Part shown: piece after piece, positions 19,902 through 28,946 of the stretch | How the letters are laid out: each line of letters begins with the position of its first letter | Numbering within the stretch: the stretch's first letter is position 1 | NCBI GenBank assembly: GCA_051660685.1 | Contig: JBOFQB010000041.1 | Coordinates: forward strand, 46,916-110,915 | Length of the DNA stretch: 64,000 bases | Direction of reading: 5' to 3' | Source: JAVBSX01 sp051660685 | GTDB taxonomy: Bacteria > Planctomycetota > Planctomycetia > Pirellulales > Thermoguttaceae | The notes under the pieces: model-generated | The model's database searches: none | What the model saw: only the letters and a program-made list of their open reading frames with translations | Told to the model about the DNA's origin: nothing | Made by a program: the position numbers and the translations under genes

Positions 19902-20786
19902 CTAATGTTCGATATACCGTTGCAATGAACATTTCTCCTCACAATGATACGTTTTGTGTCGGGCAAGCACGATGTCCCAATCAACTGCTAAAGCGTCAAA
20001 TTCAGGTCCGTCAACGCAAGTGAATTTGGTTTCTTGGCCGACTTTGACCCGACAACCTCCACACATGCCGGTTCCGTCGATCATAACAGAATTAAGACTT
20101 GCAACGGTCCGAATTCCAAAGGGGCGAACCGTTTCAGCACAAAATTTCATCATAATTGCCGGACCAATGGTGTAAATGCAGCCGATTGGGGGAACCGACC
20201 CGTCGAATTGGTTCTGAGTCTTTTCGTTCGGAATCTTTTTAGCGTTCTGGGCATTTTTTTCGAGCAATTCTTTGAGCGGGGCGGTCACAAGACCTTTTTG
20301 ACCGGTTGAACCGTCGTCCGTCATTACAAGATGCTCGCTCGAAACCGCTTGCATTTTGTCCGTCCAGAACAGTAAGTCTTTGTTGCGTGCTCCCTGAATC
20401 GTAATGACATGATTGCCGCAATTTTTCAAAGCCCGGGCAATTGGAAAAATCGGGGCAGTCCCGACCCCTCCTGCAACCATAATGACTGTCCCAAAGTTCT
20501 CAATTTCACTTGCATGTCCTAACGGGCCGATCAAAGCGTACAATGAATCCCCTTCCTTCATTGTGACCAATTTTCGCGTTGAGGTTCCGATTGACATAAT
20601 GACAAGTGTGATTGTCCGCTCGTTCCGATCAAAATCGGCAACTGTCAACGGAATCCGTTCTCCACTTTCGTTGACCATAACGATCACGAAATGACCGGGT
20701 TGGGCTTTTTCCGCCAATTGAGGGGCGTAAACGACCATTTCGTAAATGTTGGGAACCAGCTCAATTTTTTTCCGTATTTCAAACAT
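19902..20786 (-). CDS. nfnA: NfnA/SudB-type small subunit (FAD and [2Fe-2S])
   Basis: The 294-residue protein belongs to the dihydroorotate dehydrogenase electron-transfer (PyrK-like) family. A beta-barrel FAD domain is followed by an NAD-binding fold (VAGGVGTAPIFPIARAL around 104-120). The C-terminal [2Fe-2S] site is built from Asp237, Cys242, Cys245 and Cys257 (GMCGGC). The aspartate ligand is characteristic of NfnA/SudB. It lies 163 bases upstream of nfnB and 42 bases after the beta-propeller gene. It transfers electrons from NADH to the large subunit. PyrK is the alternative, but no pyrD is adjacent. Confidence 0.85.
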   Translation of the reverse strand: MFEIRKKIELVPNIYEMVVYAPQLAEKAQPGHFVIVMVNESGERIPLTVADFDRNERTITLVIMSIGTSTRKLVTMKEGDSLYALIGPLGHASEIENFGTVIMVAGGVGTAPIFPIARALKNCGNHVITIQGARNKDLLFWTDKMQAVSSEHLVMTDDGSTGQKGLVTAPLKELLEKNAQNAKKIPNEKTQNQFDGSVPPIGCIYTIGPAIMMKFCAETVRPFGIRTVASLNSVMIDGTGMCGGCRVKVGQETKFTCVDGPEFDALAVDWDIVLARHKTYHCEEKCSLQRYIEH

Positions 20787-20828
20787 GAATTCAAATAAGG
20801 GACGAAATCAGGTTGACAGAACGACTCT

Positions 20829-22550
20829 TTACTCTATTGCGAAGAGGTTGGAACTCGTTGCAATGTAGATCATTGTACCAGAAACAACGGGACTACCATA
20901 GACGGAGTTGCCCATATTTATTTCTTCAATCAGGTTGAAGTTGGGGGATTGCTCGAAAACGGCAACATCTCCGTCGGAATCGGCAATGAAAAATTTTCCC
21001 GAAACGGCAAGAGGACTCCCCCAAATGGTTGACATCATATCATACGTCCAACAACATTCTCCTGTTTTCGCGTTCAGACAGTGAACGACGCCGGAAAAAT
21101 CGCCGATCAGGAGAAGATCGTTGCAGAGAACGGCGGAACCGAGTGTTCGATGAAACCGGTCCTCAAACTCTTTCGACGCCGGATTTCGTCCCTGATACGA
21201 CCAACGGACTGCTGAAAGTGGATTGGGGACGACCTGTTCCCCCGCTTGGGTGTCAACCGCAATCAATCGTCGGGGCGGAACTGTTTGACCCGTTGAATCA
21301 TGGACCAAAACCGCACTCAAATCGACAAAACGGTCGGAAAGACGTTCAACCTTTGATTGGGATTCCAACTTTTCCAACTGTTCAATCGGTTCAATACACC
21401 AAAGAACCGCGATTCCTTCCCCCGATTCTGGGTCCTGTCCCGTCGAAATGAAAATACGGTTTTCAGCAACAACCGGGGTCGCAACCAACGTGTTGCGGTC
21501 CCCAGAACCATGTCCTTTCCAAATCGATTCTTTCGGATTACAGTCAAATTTCCAACTCGGGGTGATCGTCCGGCCCTTTACGTCAAATGCATACAACCAA
21601 CCATCTCCGCTCGGAAAAAGAACCTGCGACCGTTCCAGACCGTCTTTGTCCTTAAACACAAAAGCGGTTGGTGAACCCCATTGTCCGTCCAGTATATTCT
21701 CCCCGGGAGTTGCGTCCGACCAAACCAATTCCCCCGAATTCTTGTCCAACGCAATAAAACTAGGGGAATTCGGCGCAAGAACATCTTTGTCGTTCGGTCC
21801 AACCCCATTTGATGTTCCAACAAAAATCAAATCTCCGAGCAACAACGGAGAACATGAAGTCATGTTGTGCGGTTGCGTTTTGAGTTGACCAATCATGTCA
21901 AACGACCAGAGAACATTTTTGCCGAACTCTTTGGTTTCTGCACTTTGGAGGTCCAGACAGACAACTTCACTTCGATTGGTTACGATCCAAAGTCGGTTCT
22001 TTTCAACGGCGGGATTTGAACAAAGACCTTGATCGGGCCAATCAAGGGAACCGTCCAATTTGGTTTGCGTAAACTGACCACAAAATTCCCCGGTTTCTGC
22101 GTCATAAGCAACCAAAACCCCCAAATCGACACTTGCGGGAAACGCCGGGTCAAACCCCGATTTATTGTTGGTCGCGCAAAAAACCAAACCCTTTGCAACA
22201 ATCGGGGTTGCATAACTGACGGAACCGACCGGGGAAACCCATTTAATGTTCTTGGCGTTGTCCCCCCCAATCCATTTTCCACTTCGTTTGTCAAATTGAC
22301 CCGGATTCCATGATTCTGGAATCTTTTCAACCGTTGAAACATTGTTCCGATCTGCTGAACCGCCCCATTGTACAACGGCGTCCTGTTGAGCATGAACTGT
22401 CAGAAAACAAGTCACACAAAAGAACAGGTTTAGTCCGCACAACCTGTATAACCTGCTCAATTCTCTCACTTTGCACAACCTGCCAGTTCGGTTCAACGGC
22501 AATCGCCGACAGGACAAAATTTGGTTTTTCATTGGTTTTCGTCTATTCAT
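20829..22550 (-). CDS. Secreted PQQ-like beta-propeller repeat protein
   Basis: The 573-residue protein begins with a basic stretch and a hydrophobic segment (LCGLNLFFCVTCFLTVHAQQ), a signal peptide cleaved near VHA-QQ. The rest consists of beta-propeller blades of the PQQ/quinoprotein type, for example VAYDAETGEFCGQF, IALDKNSGELVW and HCLNAKTGECCWTYD. Such proteins are very common in planctomycetes. Most lack the PQQ-binding residues and probably act as extracytoplasmic binding or scaffold proteins. I saw no calcium/PQQ active-site Asp-Glu pair I could assign, so enzyme activity is not claimed. A second ATG lies six codons in. Confidence 0.8.
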   Translation of the reverse strand: MNRRKPMKNQILSCRRLPLNRTGRLCKVRELSRLYRLCGLNLFFCVTCFLTVHAQQDAVVQWGGSADRNNVSTVEKIPESWNPGQFDKRSGKWIGGDNAKNIKWVSPVGSVSYATPIVAKGLVFCATNNKSGFDPAFPASVDLGVLVAYDAETGEFCGQFTQTKLDGSLDWPDQGLCSNPAVEKNRLWIVTNRSEVVCLDLQSAETKEFGKNVLWSFDMIGQLKTQPHNMTSCSPLLLGDLIFVGTSNGVGPNDKDVLAPNSPSFIALDKNSGELVWSDATPGENILDGQWGSPTAFVFKDKDGLERSQVLFPSGDGWLYAFDVKGRTITPSWKFDCNPKESIWKGHGSGDRNTLVATPVVAENRIFISTGQDPESGEGIAVLWCIEPIEQLEKLESQSKVERLSDRFVDLSAVLVHDSTGQTVPPRRLIAVDTQAGEQVVPNPLSAVRWSYQGRNPASKEFEDRFHRTLGSAVLCNDLLLIGDFSGVVHCLNAKTGECCWTYDMMSTIWGSPLAVSGKFFIADSDGDVAVFEQSPNFNLIEEINMGNSVYGSPVVSGTMIYIATSSNLFAIE

Positions 22551-22707
22551 TCAGAGTGCATCCTTCTCCCAAGCGGTTATGATACTCAGGACGGTTTGAA
22601 ATTTCCAGCAAATTCCAACAAAACACTGGTATTCTCTCCGAACAAGCCGTATAATGCAATCCCCTGTTGTGTGGAAATCGACAGAAAGCGCGTTCAAAAC
22701 CGTTCAA

Positions 22708-22739
22708 ATACGCGCAGAACGTTGTTTTGCGGCTCAACG
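22708..22739 (-). repeat. Half-unit of the cloverleaf repeat (GCAGAAC variant)
   Basis: ACGCGCAGAACGTTGTTTTG then CGGCTCAAC. Read on the minus strand it is a half-unit in which the small hairpin is GCAAAAC/GTTCTGC. That differs in sequence from GGAAC/GTTCC but is still paired through a G-T. Confidence 0.6.
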
Positions 22740-22787
22740 ACAGTCACAATGACGCAATCTACTTCACTTTTATGAAAGGACCTGAAC

Positions 22788-24179
22788 ATGGTAATAAAAC
22801 GGAACGTTACTCGACGTGATTTTCTCGGCGTTGCAACAGCGGTTTGCGCAAGCCCCTACTTTATTCCCGCCAAAGTTTTGGGGCGGGACGGAAATCCTGG
22901 ACCGAACGAACAGGTCAAAATCGGCTTGATCGGGTTGGGCGGTCGTTGTAGAGACATTTACCCTAACGCTGTTCGTCCAACCACAACAGGTCGCGTTGTT
23001 GCTGTTTGCGACGTTTTTGAACCCAAACTCAAAGAATTTATTCGCCAAGTTGCTAAAGACGATAATCTGAAAGGGTATGATGATTTTCGTAAAATGATCG
23101 AGGAGGAGAAACTCGACGCCGTTATGGTCGAGACGGCAACTCATCAAAGGGTCTGGACCGCCATATTGGCAATGCAAATGGGCGCACATGCCTACATTGA
23201 GAAACCAATGTGCCTGACAATTGCAGAAGGTCGGGAAATGGTCAAAGCAGCTCGAAAATTCAATCGTGTGACTCAGGTTGGGACGCAACAACGTTCACTC
23301 CCGCTTTGCAATTGGGCAAGCCGACTTGTTCAAGAAGGGGCAATCGGCAAAATTCAATATGTCCGGGCCCCTAATTTTGTGGGACCGAATCAATGGACCG
23401 ATCAACCGGAACAACCTAAACCGGCTGGAGGAAAGGATGGATGGTGGGACCTTTGGACCAATCAGGCTGTTTTTCGCCCCTATCATCCACAACTTCATTA
23501 CGGTTGGTCAAATTGGTGGGATTACGACGCGGGCGGGCTTTGTTTTGGCGTAAGTGGTTGGGGCACTCATTCTTACGATCAGGTGAACATGACAATGGAG
23601 TACAAGGAGACAGGTCCCGTTGAAGTCACCTTATTGGAACATTCGAAGATAGAGGATTCGGGCAAATTTCCGAATCGTCGGCCGGACGAGGATGAAACAG
23701 GTTCGCCGTATTATGGTATGGCGAAAGTGACGGGACCGCGCGGTAAAGTGTTAATGAAGTTTGCGGACGGTGTTGAGTTGCGGTTGGAGCTGGACGGAGA
23801 TTGGGGACCCGGTTTGGGAGCGATTTTTGTTGGGGACAAGGGGAAAATCGAGATTAACCGGCATAAGGTTTCTTCGAATCCGAAAGAATTAACGGCGGTT
23901 GTTCCTGAAGAGGCGAAAAACAAGCGGGATGAGACGATTTATCATGTTGAGAATTGGCTTGATTGCATAAAAACGGGCAAGAAGTGCAATGCTGATATTG
24001 AGTATGGACAGCGTTCGACGACGATTTGCGAGTTGGTGAACATTGTGCGAATGCTCGATCAGGTCAACAAGCCCTTGAAATGGGACCCGGTTGCTGAACG
24101 GTTCACGAATTTTGAAGAAGGGAACAAGTTTTTGTCCCGACCGCGCCGAAAAGGTTGGGAACTTCCCGAGTTGGGCTGA
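22788..24179 (+). CDS. Tat-exported Gfo/Idh/MocA family oxidoreductase
   Basis: The 463-residue product starts NVTRRDFLGVATAV, a twin-arginine signal, and then has a Rossmann fold (KIGLIGLGGRC). It continues with the EKPMCLTIAEGREMV signature of Gfo/Idh/MocA dehydrogenases. These enzymes oxidise or reduce sugars and related polyols with a tightly bound NAD(P). Tat export, which moves folded proteins, fits a protein carrying its cofactor out of the cytoplasm. The ATG has AAAGGA ten bases upstream. The specific sugar cannot be inferred. The upstream gene is divergent, and a strong hairpin terminator lies about 195 bases downstream. Confidence 0.88.
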   Translation: MVIKRNVTRRDFLGVATAVCASPYFIPAKVLGRDGNPGPNEQVKIGLIGLGGRCRDIYPNAVRPTTTGRVVAVCDVFEPKLKEFIRQVAKDDNLKGYDDFRKMIEEEKLDAVMVETATHQRVWTAILAMQMGAHAYIEKPMCLTIAEGREMVKAARKFNRVTQVGTQQRSLPLCNWASRLVQEGAIGKIQYVRAPNFVGPNQWTDQPEQPKPAGGKDGWWDLWTNQAVFRPYHPQLHYGWSNWWDYDAGGLCFGVSGWGTHSYDQVNMTMEYKETGPVEVTLLEHSKIEDSGKFPNRRPDEDETGSPYYGMAKVTGPRGKVLMKFADGVELRLELDGDWGPGLGAIFVGDKGKIEINRHKVSSNPKELTAVVPEEAKNKRDETIYHVENWLDCIKTGKKCNADIEYGQRSTTICELVNIVRMLDQVNKPLKWDPVAERFTNFEEGNKFLSRPRRKGWELPELG

Positions 24180-24373
24180 TTCCCACTTTTTTGCCGATTC
24201 CTTGTTGTTTTCCTTGTCCTTGCCCGGTTTCGTTTGTGTTTGCCATTTTTCCTGTGTCCTTTGAACACCCCCGTTGTCCCCGCGATAAAGGGGGTAAAAT
24301 ATGACGTTTTGCAGGTTGGAGAAAAGACGAAATCGGAAAACATTGACTTGTTTTTCCCTTTTTTTGGTGTATG

Positions 24374-24414
24374 ATAGTGTGATAGGGTCGTGTCCTTGTA
24401 TCACACTATTTTTT
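24374..24414 (+). terminator. Intrinsic terminator (or attenuator) before the small ORF
   Basis: A perfect 11-bp stem, ATAGTGTGATA / TATCACACTAT, encloses a 14-base loop and is followed directly by TTTTTTC. It sits 195 bases after the oxidoreductase gene and only about 14 bases before the next ATG. It could end the upstream transcript or attenuate the downstream one. Confidence 0.75.
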
Positions 24415-24427
24415 CAAGAATCGAGCA

Positions 24428-24679
24428 ATGCCGTTTGGATTATTTGCGCCTAAAGTCGGACATCAGGCTTTGTACACCGAATTGTGTAAGGTACACCAAC
24501 TCGAACGACCTGTTCGTGCTTTGTTGGACCAGATGGTGCAGGTCTTCGACATGAAACAACCGGCTTTATTATTTGTTGACCCGAGTTGGTTTCAAAAGGC
24601 GATTCAAAATAAGACCTTTGCTGCACAGGAAGACCTGCTTCGTGAAGTCTGTTTCAAATGGTTCGGACGTAGAGTCTGA
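24428..24679 (+). CDS. Small protein of unknown function (83 aa)
   Basis: This short ORF (MPFGLFAPKVGHQALYTELC...) is mostly helical in appearance, with no signal peptide, and ends in a basic FKWFGRRV. I do not recognise a family. It sits directly after a terminator-like hairpin and has no obvious Shine-Dalgarno sequence. It is in the same reading frame as the following HEAT protein, separated by one TGA and eight codons. It may be a separate small protein, or the former N-terminus of the HEAT protein cut off by a stop codon. Confidence 0.5.
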   Translation: MPFGLFAPKVGHQALYTELCKVHQLERPVRALLDQMVQVFDMKQPALLFVDPSWFQKAIQNKTFAAQEDLLREVCFKWFGRRV

Positions 24680-24703
24680 TTACCTCATCTCACTTTTTTT
24701 GCA

Positions 24704-26299
24704 ATGCCCGCAGTATTTGATAAAACGGTAAAGTTTCTCGGCGAGACGGAGAACCCCGCTGCTTGCGACATTTTGCGTGTGTTGCTGGACAGTCAGGATT
24801 GGCCGACTCGTTCGGCTGCTTTTGAAGCGTTGTATCTGAAAAAAGATCAAACGTTGAATCTTTTATTGTTGAGTAAGTTTCTTGAAGACGAAGAAAACTG
24901 GATGAAGGTCCCGGCAGTCAACACGGACCGTCTTGCCCGGTTGTTTGAAGCGGCAACCCGGGCGAATGATCCGGCGTTGTTGACGACGTCGATCCAAATG
25001 GTTTTACGTTGGAAGATTTATGACGGGTTGAAATCGTTGCTCCCCTTTCTCGATTCACCTCGTGCTGATTTGGCGAAATTGGCGGGAGAGTCGATTCTTT
25101 CGCTTGCCGAGAAGTTTTACGATGAAATGGCGGCGTGTACGACGGTTGCTGAGTTGCGGAACTTGGACCGACGTCGAGAATGGTTTTCCGCCGAACTGGA
25201 AGATGCGGTTCGTCGATACTCCGTTCACGGAATGGTCGAGCCGATCAAAGCGTTTTTGCTTGTTGCCCGAAAAGATTATGCGTCCTTTTTGAACATTATG
25301 GGGGATCATCATTCAGCTGCAAGTAAGAAGATTTTGGAACTGATTGAAACGGGGGATCACGGCAGTTATCTGCGTTTGTTGCTCAGTTTTCTCGAAGATT
25401 CGAACGCCCCCCCTCAGATTGACGCGATTATTTGCAAACGGAGTGATGCTCGATTTGTTCGCAATATGCTTTCAATTGCCGGGCAAGCGCAGAATGCGCA
25501 AGCGAAACAGCCGTATAAACGGTTCAAGGATTTCGCTTGGATGAAGCCGAATGATCCCCATTTGCCCGAGTTGATTGAGTCGGAGGAAGCAAGTTTTGTC
25601 CAACTGTTCACGAACATTGGATTAACACGGGAAAAACAAATTGAGATGTTTCGTTTTGTTTTTAGCAAATGTTCGGCGGAAGGACGTCGCGCTGCTGCTG
25701 AATCTTTGCGAGCTTTTCCCGGGGATGATTTTAACGCGCTTCTTCTCGATGTTGTCAACGACCCTGACCCGGCTGCATGTGCGACGCTGATGAAACTGGT
25801 GAAGTCGCGGAATATGAAAGAAGCCGAACAGGTGATTGGTCAATGTCTGGAACGGTCGGAACCGCAGATTATGCAAGCGATTTACGATATAGTCCCAGAT
25901 TATCATATTGAGTCGTACTTGCAGAAAGTGGTTGACCTCGACCCTCAAGAAGCGTTGACACGCGGTCGTATCGTTCGCAAAGTGGATGAGAATGCCGAGA
26001 AAGTGTTGAGTGCCGAATTGGTAAGTGCCGTTCCTGTTCGTCGGATTGCCGCAATCACGGCTGTTCGTTATATGGGATTTGGGCGTGAATATCAGGATTA
26101 TCTTATCAAAATGGTCCGGGAAGACGCAGAAACGACGATTCGGGTTGCAGCATGTACGGCGTTGGGAGAGGTTTTAACGGTTGAATCGCTTAGAACCTTA
26201 AAAGAGGCGACGGAAGAGCGTTCGCTTGCATTGAGGACAGCTGCAACAGAAGCGATACAGCGTTGGTCCCAATTGTACGCCCAAAGTAAAAGAGGGTAA
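24704..26299 (+). CDS. HEAT-repeat protein
   Basis: The 531-residue protein has no signal peptide and is built of paired amphipathic helices. Clear HEAT units are at the N-terminus (NPAACDILRVLLDSQDWPTR) and the C-terminus (TIRVAACTALGEVLTVESLR and LRTAATEAIQRWSQLY). HEAT solenoids serve as protein-protein interaction scaffolds. The product is probably cytoplasmic and its partner is unknown. The ATG has no evident ribosome-binding site; the preceding bases are T-rich. It follows the 83-residue ORF in the same frame, so a single longer ancestral gene is possible. Confidence 0.75.
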   Translation: MPAVFDKTVKFLGETENPAACDILRVLLDSQDWPTRSAAFEALYLKKDQTLNLLLLSKFLEDEENWMKVPAVNTDRLARLFEAATRANDPALLTTSIQMVLRWKIYDGLKSLLPFLDSPRADLAKLAGESILSLAEKFYDEMAACTTVAELRNLDRRREWFSAELEDAVRRYSVHGMVEPIKAFLLVARKDYASFLNIMGDHHSAASKKILELIETGDHGSYLRLLLSFLEDSNAPPQIDAIICKRSDARFVRNMLSIAGQAQNAQAKQPYKRFKDFAWMKPNDPHLPELIESEEASFVQLFTNIGLTREKQIEMFRFVFSKCSAEGRRAAAESLRAFPGDDFNALLLDVVNDPDPAACATLMKLVKSRNMKEAEQVIGQCLERSEPQIMQAIYDIVPDYHIESYLQKVVDLDPQEALTRGRIVRKVDENAEKVLSAELVSAVPVRRIAAITAVRYMGFGREYQDYLIKMVREDAETTIRVAACTALGEVLTVESLRTLKEATEERSLALRTAATEAIQRWSQLYAQSKRG

Positions 26300-26436
26300 T
26301 ATAGGGGATATGGACTGGGGGACAGGGAATAGGGGAGGAGCAATCTACTTTGCCGCAATATGCCGATCATGCGTCAGATGACGTTTCCGTCCCTTCCTAT
26401 TCTCATTTCTTCCCCCTATTCCCAAGTCCCTATCCC
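26300..26436. repeat. G/C-rich tracts and a CGTCAGATGACG repeat between convergent genes
   Basis: The gap opens with a G-rich tract on the plus strand (runs of GGGG, GGG, GGGG) and ends with C-rich tracts (CCCCCTATTCCC...). In between, at 26349-26386, is a repeat shared with 34892-34931 that includes the small palindrome CGTCAGATGACG. Confidence 0.65.
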
Positions 26437-26490
26437 CTACACCCTAATCCCTCACTACACCCTAATCCCTCACTACACCCTAATCCCTCA
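26437..26490. repeat. 18-bp tandem repeat (CTACACCCTAATCCCTCA) x3
   Basis: Three perfect 18-bp units. The last bases of the third unit supply the stop codon of the minus-strand gene that ends here. The minus strand has many GGG runs (GAGGGATTAGGGTGTAG) and could form G-quadruplexes. Confidence 0.85.
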
Positions 26491-27882
26491 CTCTTCTTTG
26501 GGCAGACTTTTCTCGATCAACTGTTTCGTCCTGTCAAACATGCTGTCAATTCGGCGCTGAACCAATGTGTCCGGCGATTGGTGTCGACGACGTTCGGTTT
26601 CGACTTGAGCAAGAAACTGGGCCCGGGTTCTCGACCTTTGCAATTCCCGGGTCGTTCGGTTAAACCCCTCTGTGTCCCCTGACGCTCGCTGTTTGTCCGC
26701 CCGAATCTTCAGTATCTCTTCCCGTATCTTCTGATCGGCTAACTCATCTTGTATCCCCAGAAGAACCGCACTTGCCGAAATTCGGACTTCATCGTCCGCA
26801 ATCGGGACCTCGTAATGTCTCTGAAAACCTTGAATCAACATCAATCGGGCAAGTAAAATCCCCCCTTGTTTGACGGACAGAAGACGAAGAGGTTTATTTT
26901 CGAGGTAAGGAACCGTCAATTCTCCGTCAAAATTTGTCTCCCCAACCAAGACCTCTTGCGCTGTTGTCATTTTATCAAGCGTACTCTCAACAACCGAATC
27001 CGCCTTTTCATATATCTGCAAAAGCGGCAGAAAACCGACCCGATCAGGTCGGCGATTCTCTTCAAAGGAGAGGTATCTTGGAACAAAAGTCAATTGACTC
27101 GGTTCTCGGGTCAAACGTGGAGCAATCGCAATCAACTCGGTCCGTCCCCGATTCCCCCTCGTTTTGAGGGAATAGGGAATCGACGATTGGACCTGAGCAT
27201 GAACCGTTTCCCCCTCTTGCGATTGGACAGAAAGAGCAGTCCAGGGAAGAGGTTGTGCCGTTTCCAACTCCCCCAATCGGTTGTATCGTCGTTCAAACGG
27301 AATAAAAAGCGTGTCCTGACTCAACACCTCTTCGCCCGGTTGAGTTGGAATTGCTCCCCCGCGTAATTTCAACGAAACGTTGTTTCCTTGCGGTTTTTCA
27401 ATCAAGGCAATCGGCGCAAAACAGCTCTTGAGTGCGAGTGCAACTCCAAGAACCAATTCCGAGGGGTGATACAGAACTTGCGTTTCCCCAACATTGAGAT
27501 GATGTGTTCGCATGTCAAATTCCCGACCAGTCAGATGAAGTTCATCTCCAACCGCATCTATGACAACTGTCGTTATTTTGTCAAATTCCGGCGTCCCCTC
27601 CTTTTCTGGATCAGGTCTGTCATACGGTTCCGATTCCAACGTCACGACCCAATGATTCCCAAACCAGTTGGTTGTCAAACGGGGCAATTGACTTTGGAGC
27701 AGATGAAGAACATCATTCGGTTGGTCAGATGGTATTCCCAACAAAAGGGACGCCGATTCGGTCAATTCCGGTTGAACACGAATTCGATACGGCGCATACT
27801 CCCAGAGAACATTGGACGCTAGGATGTTGCCCCAACTGCAAAGGAGCAAGACCCCCAACCCGATCTGTTTCAAGGACATCAT
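26488..27882 (-). CDS. Secreted protein of unknown function
   Basis: About 464 residues from the ATG that gives MMSLKQIGLGVLLLCSWGNILAS, a clear signal peptide. Upstream in-frame starts would add only polar residues. The mature part starts with a short domain (VLWEYAPYRIRV) and has a mixed alpha/beta region. It ends in a charged, Arg/Gln/Glu-rich helical region (about the last 90 residues) that may form a coiled coil. I do not recognise the family. Its stop codon falls within a tandem repeat, which may have trimmed or extended the original C-terminus. Confidence 0.7.
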   Translation of the reverse strand: MMSLKQIGLGVLLLCSWGNILASNVLWEYAPYRIRVQPELTESASLLLGIPSDQPNDVLHLLQSQLPRLTTNWFGNHWVVTLESEPYDRPDPEKEGTPEFDKITTVVIDAVGDELHLTGREFDMRTHHLNVGETQVLYHPSELVLGVALALKSCFAPIALIEKPQGNNVSLKLRGGAIPTQPGEEVLSQDTLFIPFERRYNRLGELETAQPLPWTALSVQSQEGETVHAQVQSSIPYSLKTRGNRGRTELIAIAPRLTREPSQLTFVPRYLSFEENRRPDRVGFLPLLQIYEKADSVVESTLDKMTTAQEVLVGETNFDGELTVPYLENKPLRLLSVKQGGILLARLMLIQGFQRHYEVPIADDEVRISASAVLLGIQDELADQKIREEILKIRADKQRASGDTEGFNRTTRELQRSRTRAQFLAQVETERRRHQSPDTLVQRRIDSMFDRTKQLIEKSLPKEE

Positions 27883-27978
27883 CTGATTTCGTGAGATAGA
27901 TGAGAACATGAGCAATTCGTTATTTTGACACGCTCAGTCTATCATCAAAAAGTGAGCAAAGCAACATGAAAAGGTTGT

Positions 27979-28827
27979 TTAGCGGACGGAATCGAGAGCT
28001 TTTTGCGCTTTAAGTGAAACGAGGGTCTTGACGAAAATAGCGATCATTGCAAGTGCGGCGAGCAGAGAAGAGACAGCAAATGCGGGGGTTGAGGGGATTC
28101 CTTGATACACCATTTCAATGTGAAGGGGCAAGGTGTTGGAAACTCCGGCAACGCGACCGGACACGACCATGACCGCGCCGAACTCTCCCATTGCTCTTGC
28201 GTTGCACAGAATAACACCGTACAACAGCCCCCATTTGATGTTGGGAAGTGTGACCCGCCAAAAAATTTGCCAACCTGATGCTCCCAAAACCCTTGCTGCT
28301 TCTTCTTCTTCCGTTCCAAGTGCTTGCATCATTGGAATCAGTTCTCTTGCAACAAAGGGAAAGGTGACGAAAAGGGTTGCGATGACGATACCGGGCGTTG
28401 CAAAGAGGATTTTGACGTTCCAAGAATCCAACCAATGTCCGAGAAAACTTCCAGCACCGAACATGACGACGAAAATGAGACCGGCAATGACGGGAGAAAT
28501 TGCAAAGGGGATGTCGATCAGAGTAATGAGGAAACTTTTTCCGTAGAAGTTGAATTTCCCAATACACCAAGATGCAACAACGCCGAATACTAGGTTCATT
28601 GGAACGACAATACAGGTTGCCAAAAGAGTCAATCGCAAAGCAGCAAGAGTGTGTTTATTGGTCAACGACTCGACATACAGGTTGACACCATTTTCAAAAG
28701 CGTTAACGAAAACGACAAAGAGGGGGAAAAGGAGAAAGAGGGTCATAAAACCGATTGCGAGACCGATTAGGAGAAACCGAACCCAAAACGGTTCGCTGAC
28801 GGAAGAGAGCCGAATACTAGATTGCAT
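27979..28827 (-). CDS. cysW: Sulfate/thiosulfate ABC transporter permease CysW
   Basis: A 282-residue integral membrane protein with about six transmembrane helices and the binding-protein-dependent transport permease signature around EEEAARVLGASGWQIFWRVTLPNI. That segment contacts the ATPase. NTLPLHIEMVYQGIPSTPAFA near the end is typical of CysW. It forms the channel with CysT to import sulfate or thiosulfate. The gene follows cysT after a 119-base gap that contains a G-rich tract. No binding protein (CysP/Sbp) and no ATPase (CysA) lie nearby. Molybdate permease is the less likely alternative. Confidence 0.85.
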   Translation of the reverse strand: MQSSIRLSSVSEPFWVRFLLIGLAIGFMTLFLLFPLFVVFVNAFENGVNLYVESLTNKHTLAALRLTLLATCIVVPMNLVFGVVASWCIGKFNFYGKSFLITLIDIPFAISPVIAGLIFVVMFGAGSFLGHWLDSWNVKILFATPGIVIATLFVTFPFVARELIPMMQALGTEEEEAARVLGASGWQIFWRVTLPNIKWGLLYGVILCNARAMGEFGAVMVVSGRVAGVSNTLPLHIEMVYQGIPSTPAFAVSSLLAALAMIAIFVKTLVSLKAQKALDSVR

Positions 28828-28833
28828 GGTGTC

Positions 28834-28880
28834 TAGGGAACAGGGAATAGGGTGTAGGGATTAGGGGGGAGAGGGGAGCA
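28834..28880 (+). repeat. G-rich tract able to form a G-quadruplex
   Basis: Between cysT and cysW the plus strand reads AGGGAACAGGGAATAGGG, then TGTAGGGATTAGGGGGG. That gives at least five GGG runs separated by 3-5 bases. The same tract type recurs at 34846-34880 and 50731-50766. Confidence 0.6.
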
Positions 28881-28946
28881 TCAGGTCGGTTCGGATTGTG
28901 CATGTTGAAAATGACCTTGTTGTCTCCCTTTCGTGTTCTCGATCTC

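Noticed and set aside
22770..23291. 173-codon antisense ORF inside the Gfo/Idh/MocA gene
   Set aside because: It is fully contained in a well-supported gene, without its own regulatory context.
26437..26490. Short tandem units considered as a CRISPR array
   Set aside because: Adjacent 18-bp units have no spacers and no cas genes are nearby.
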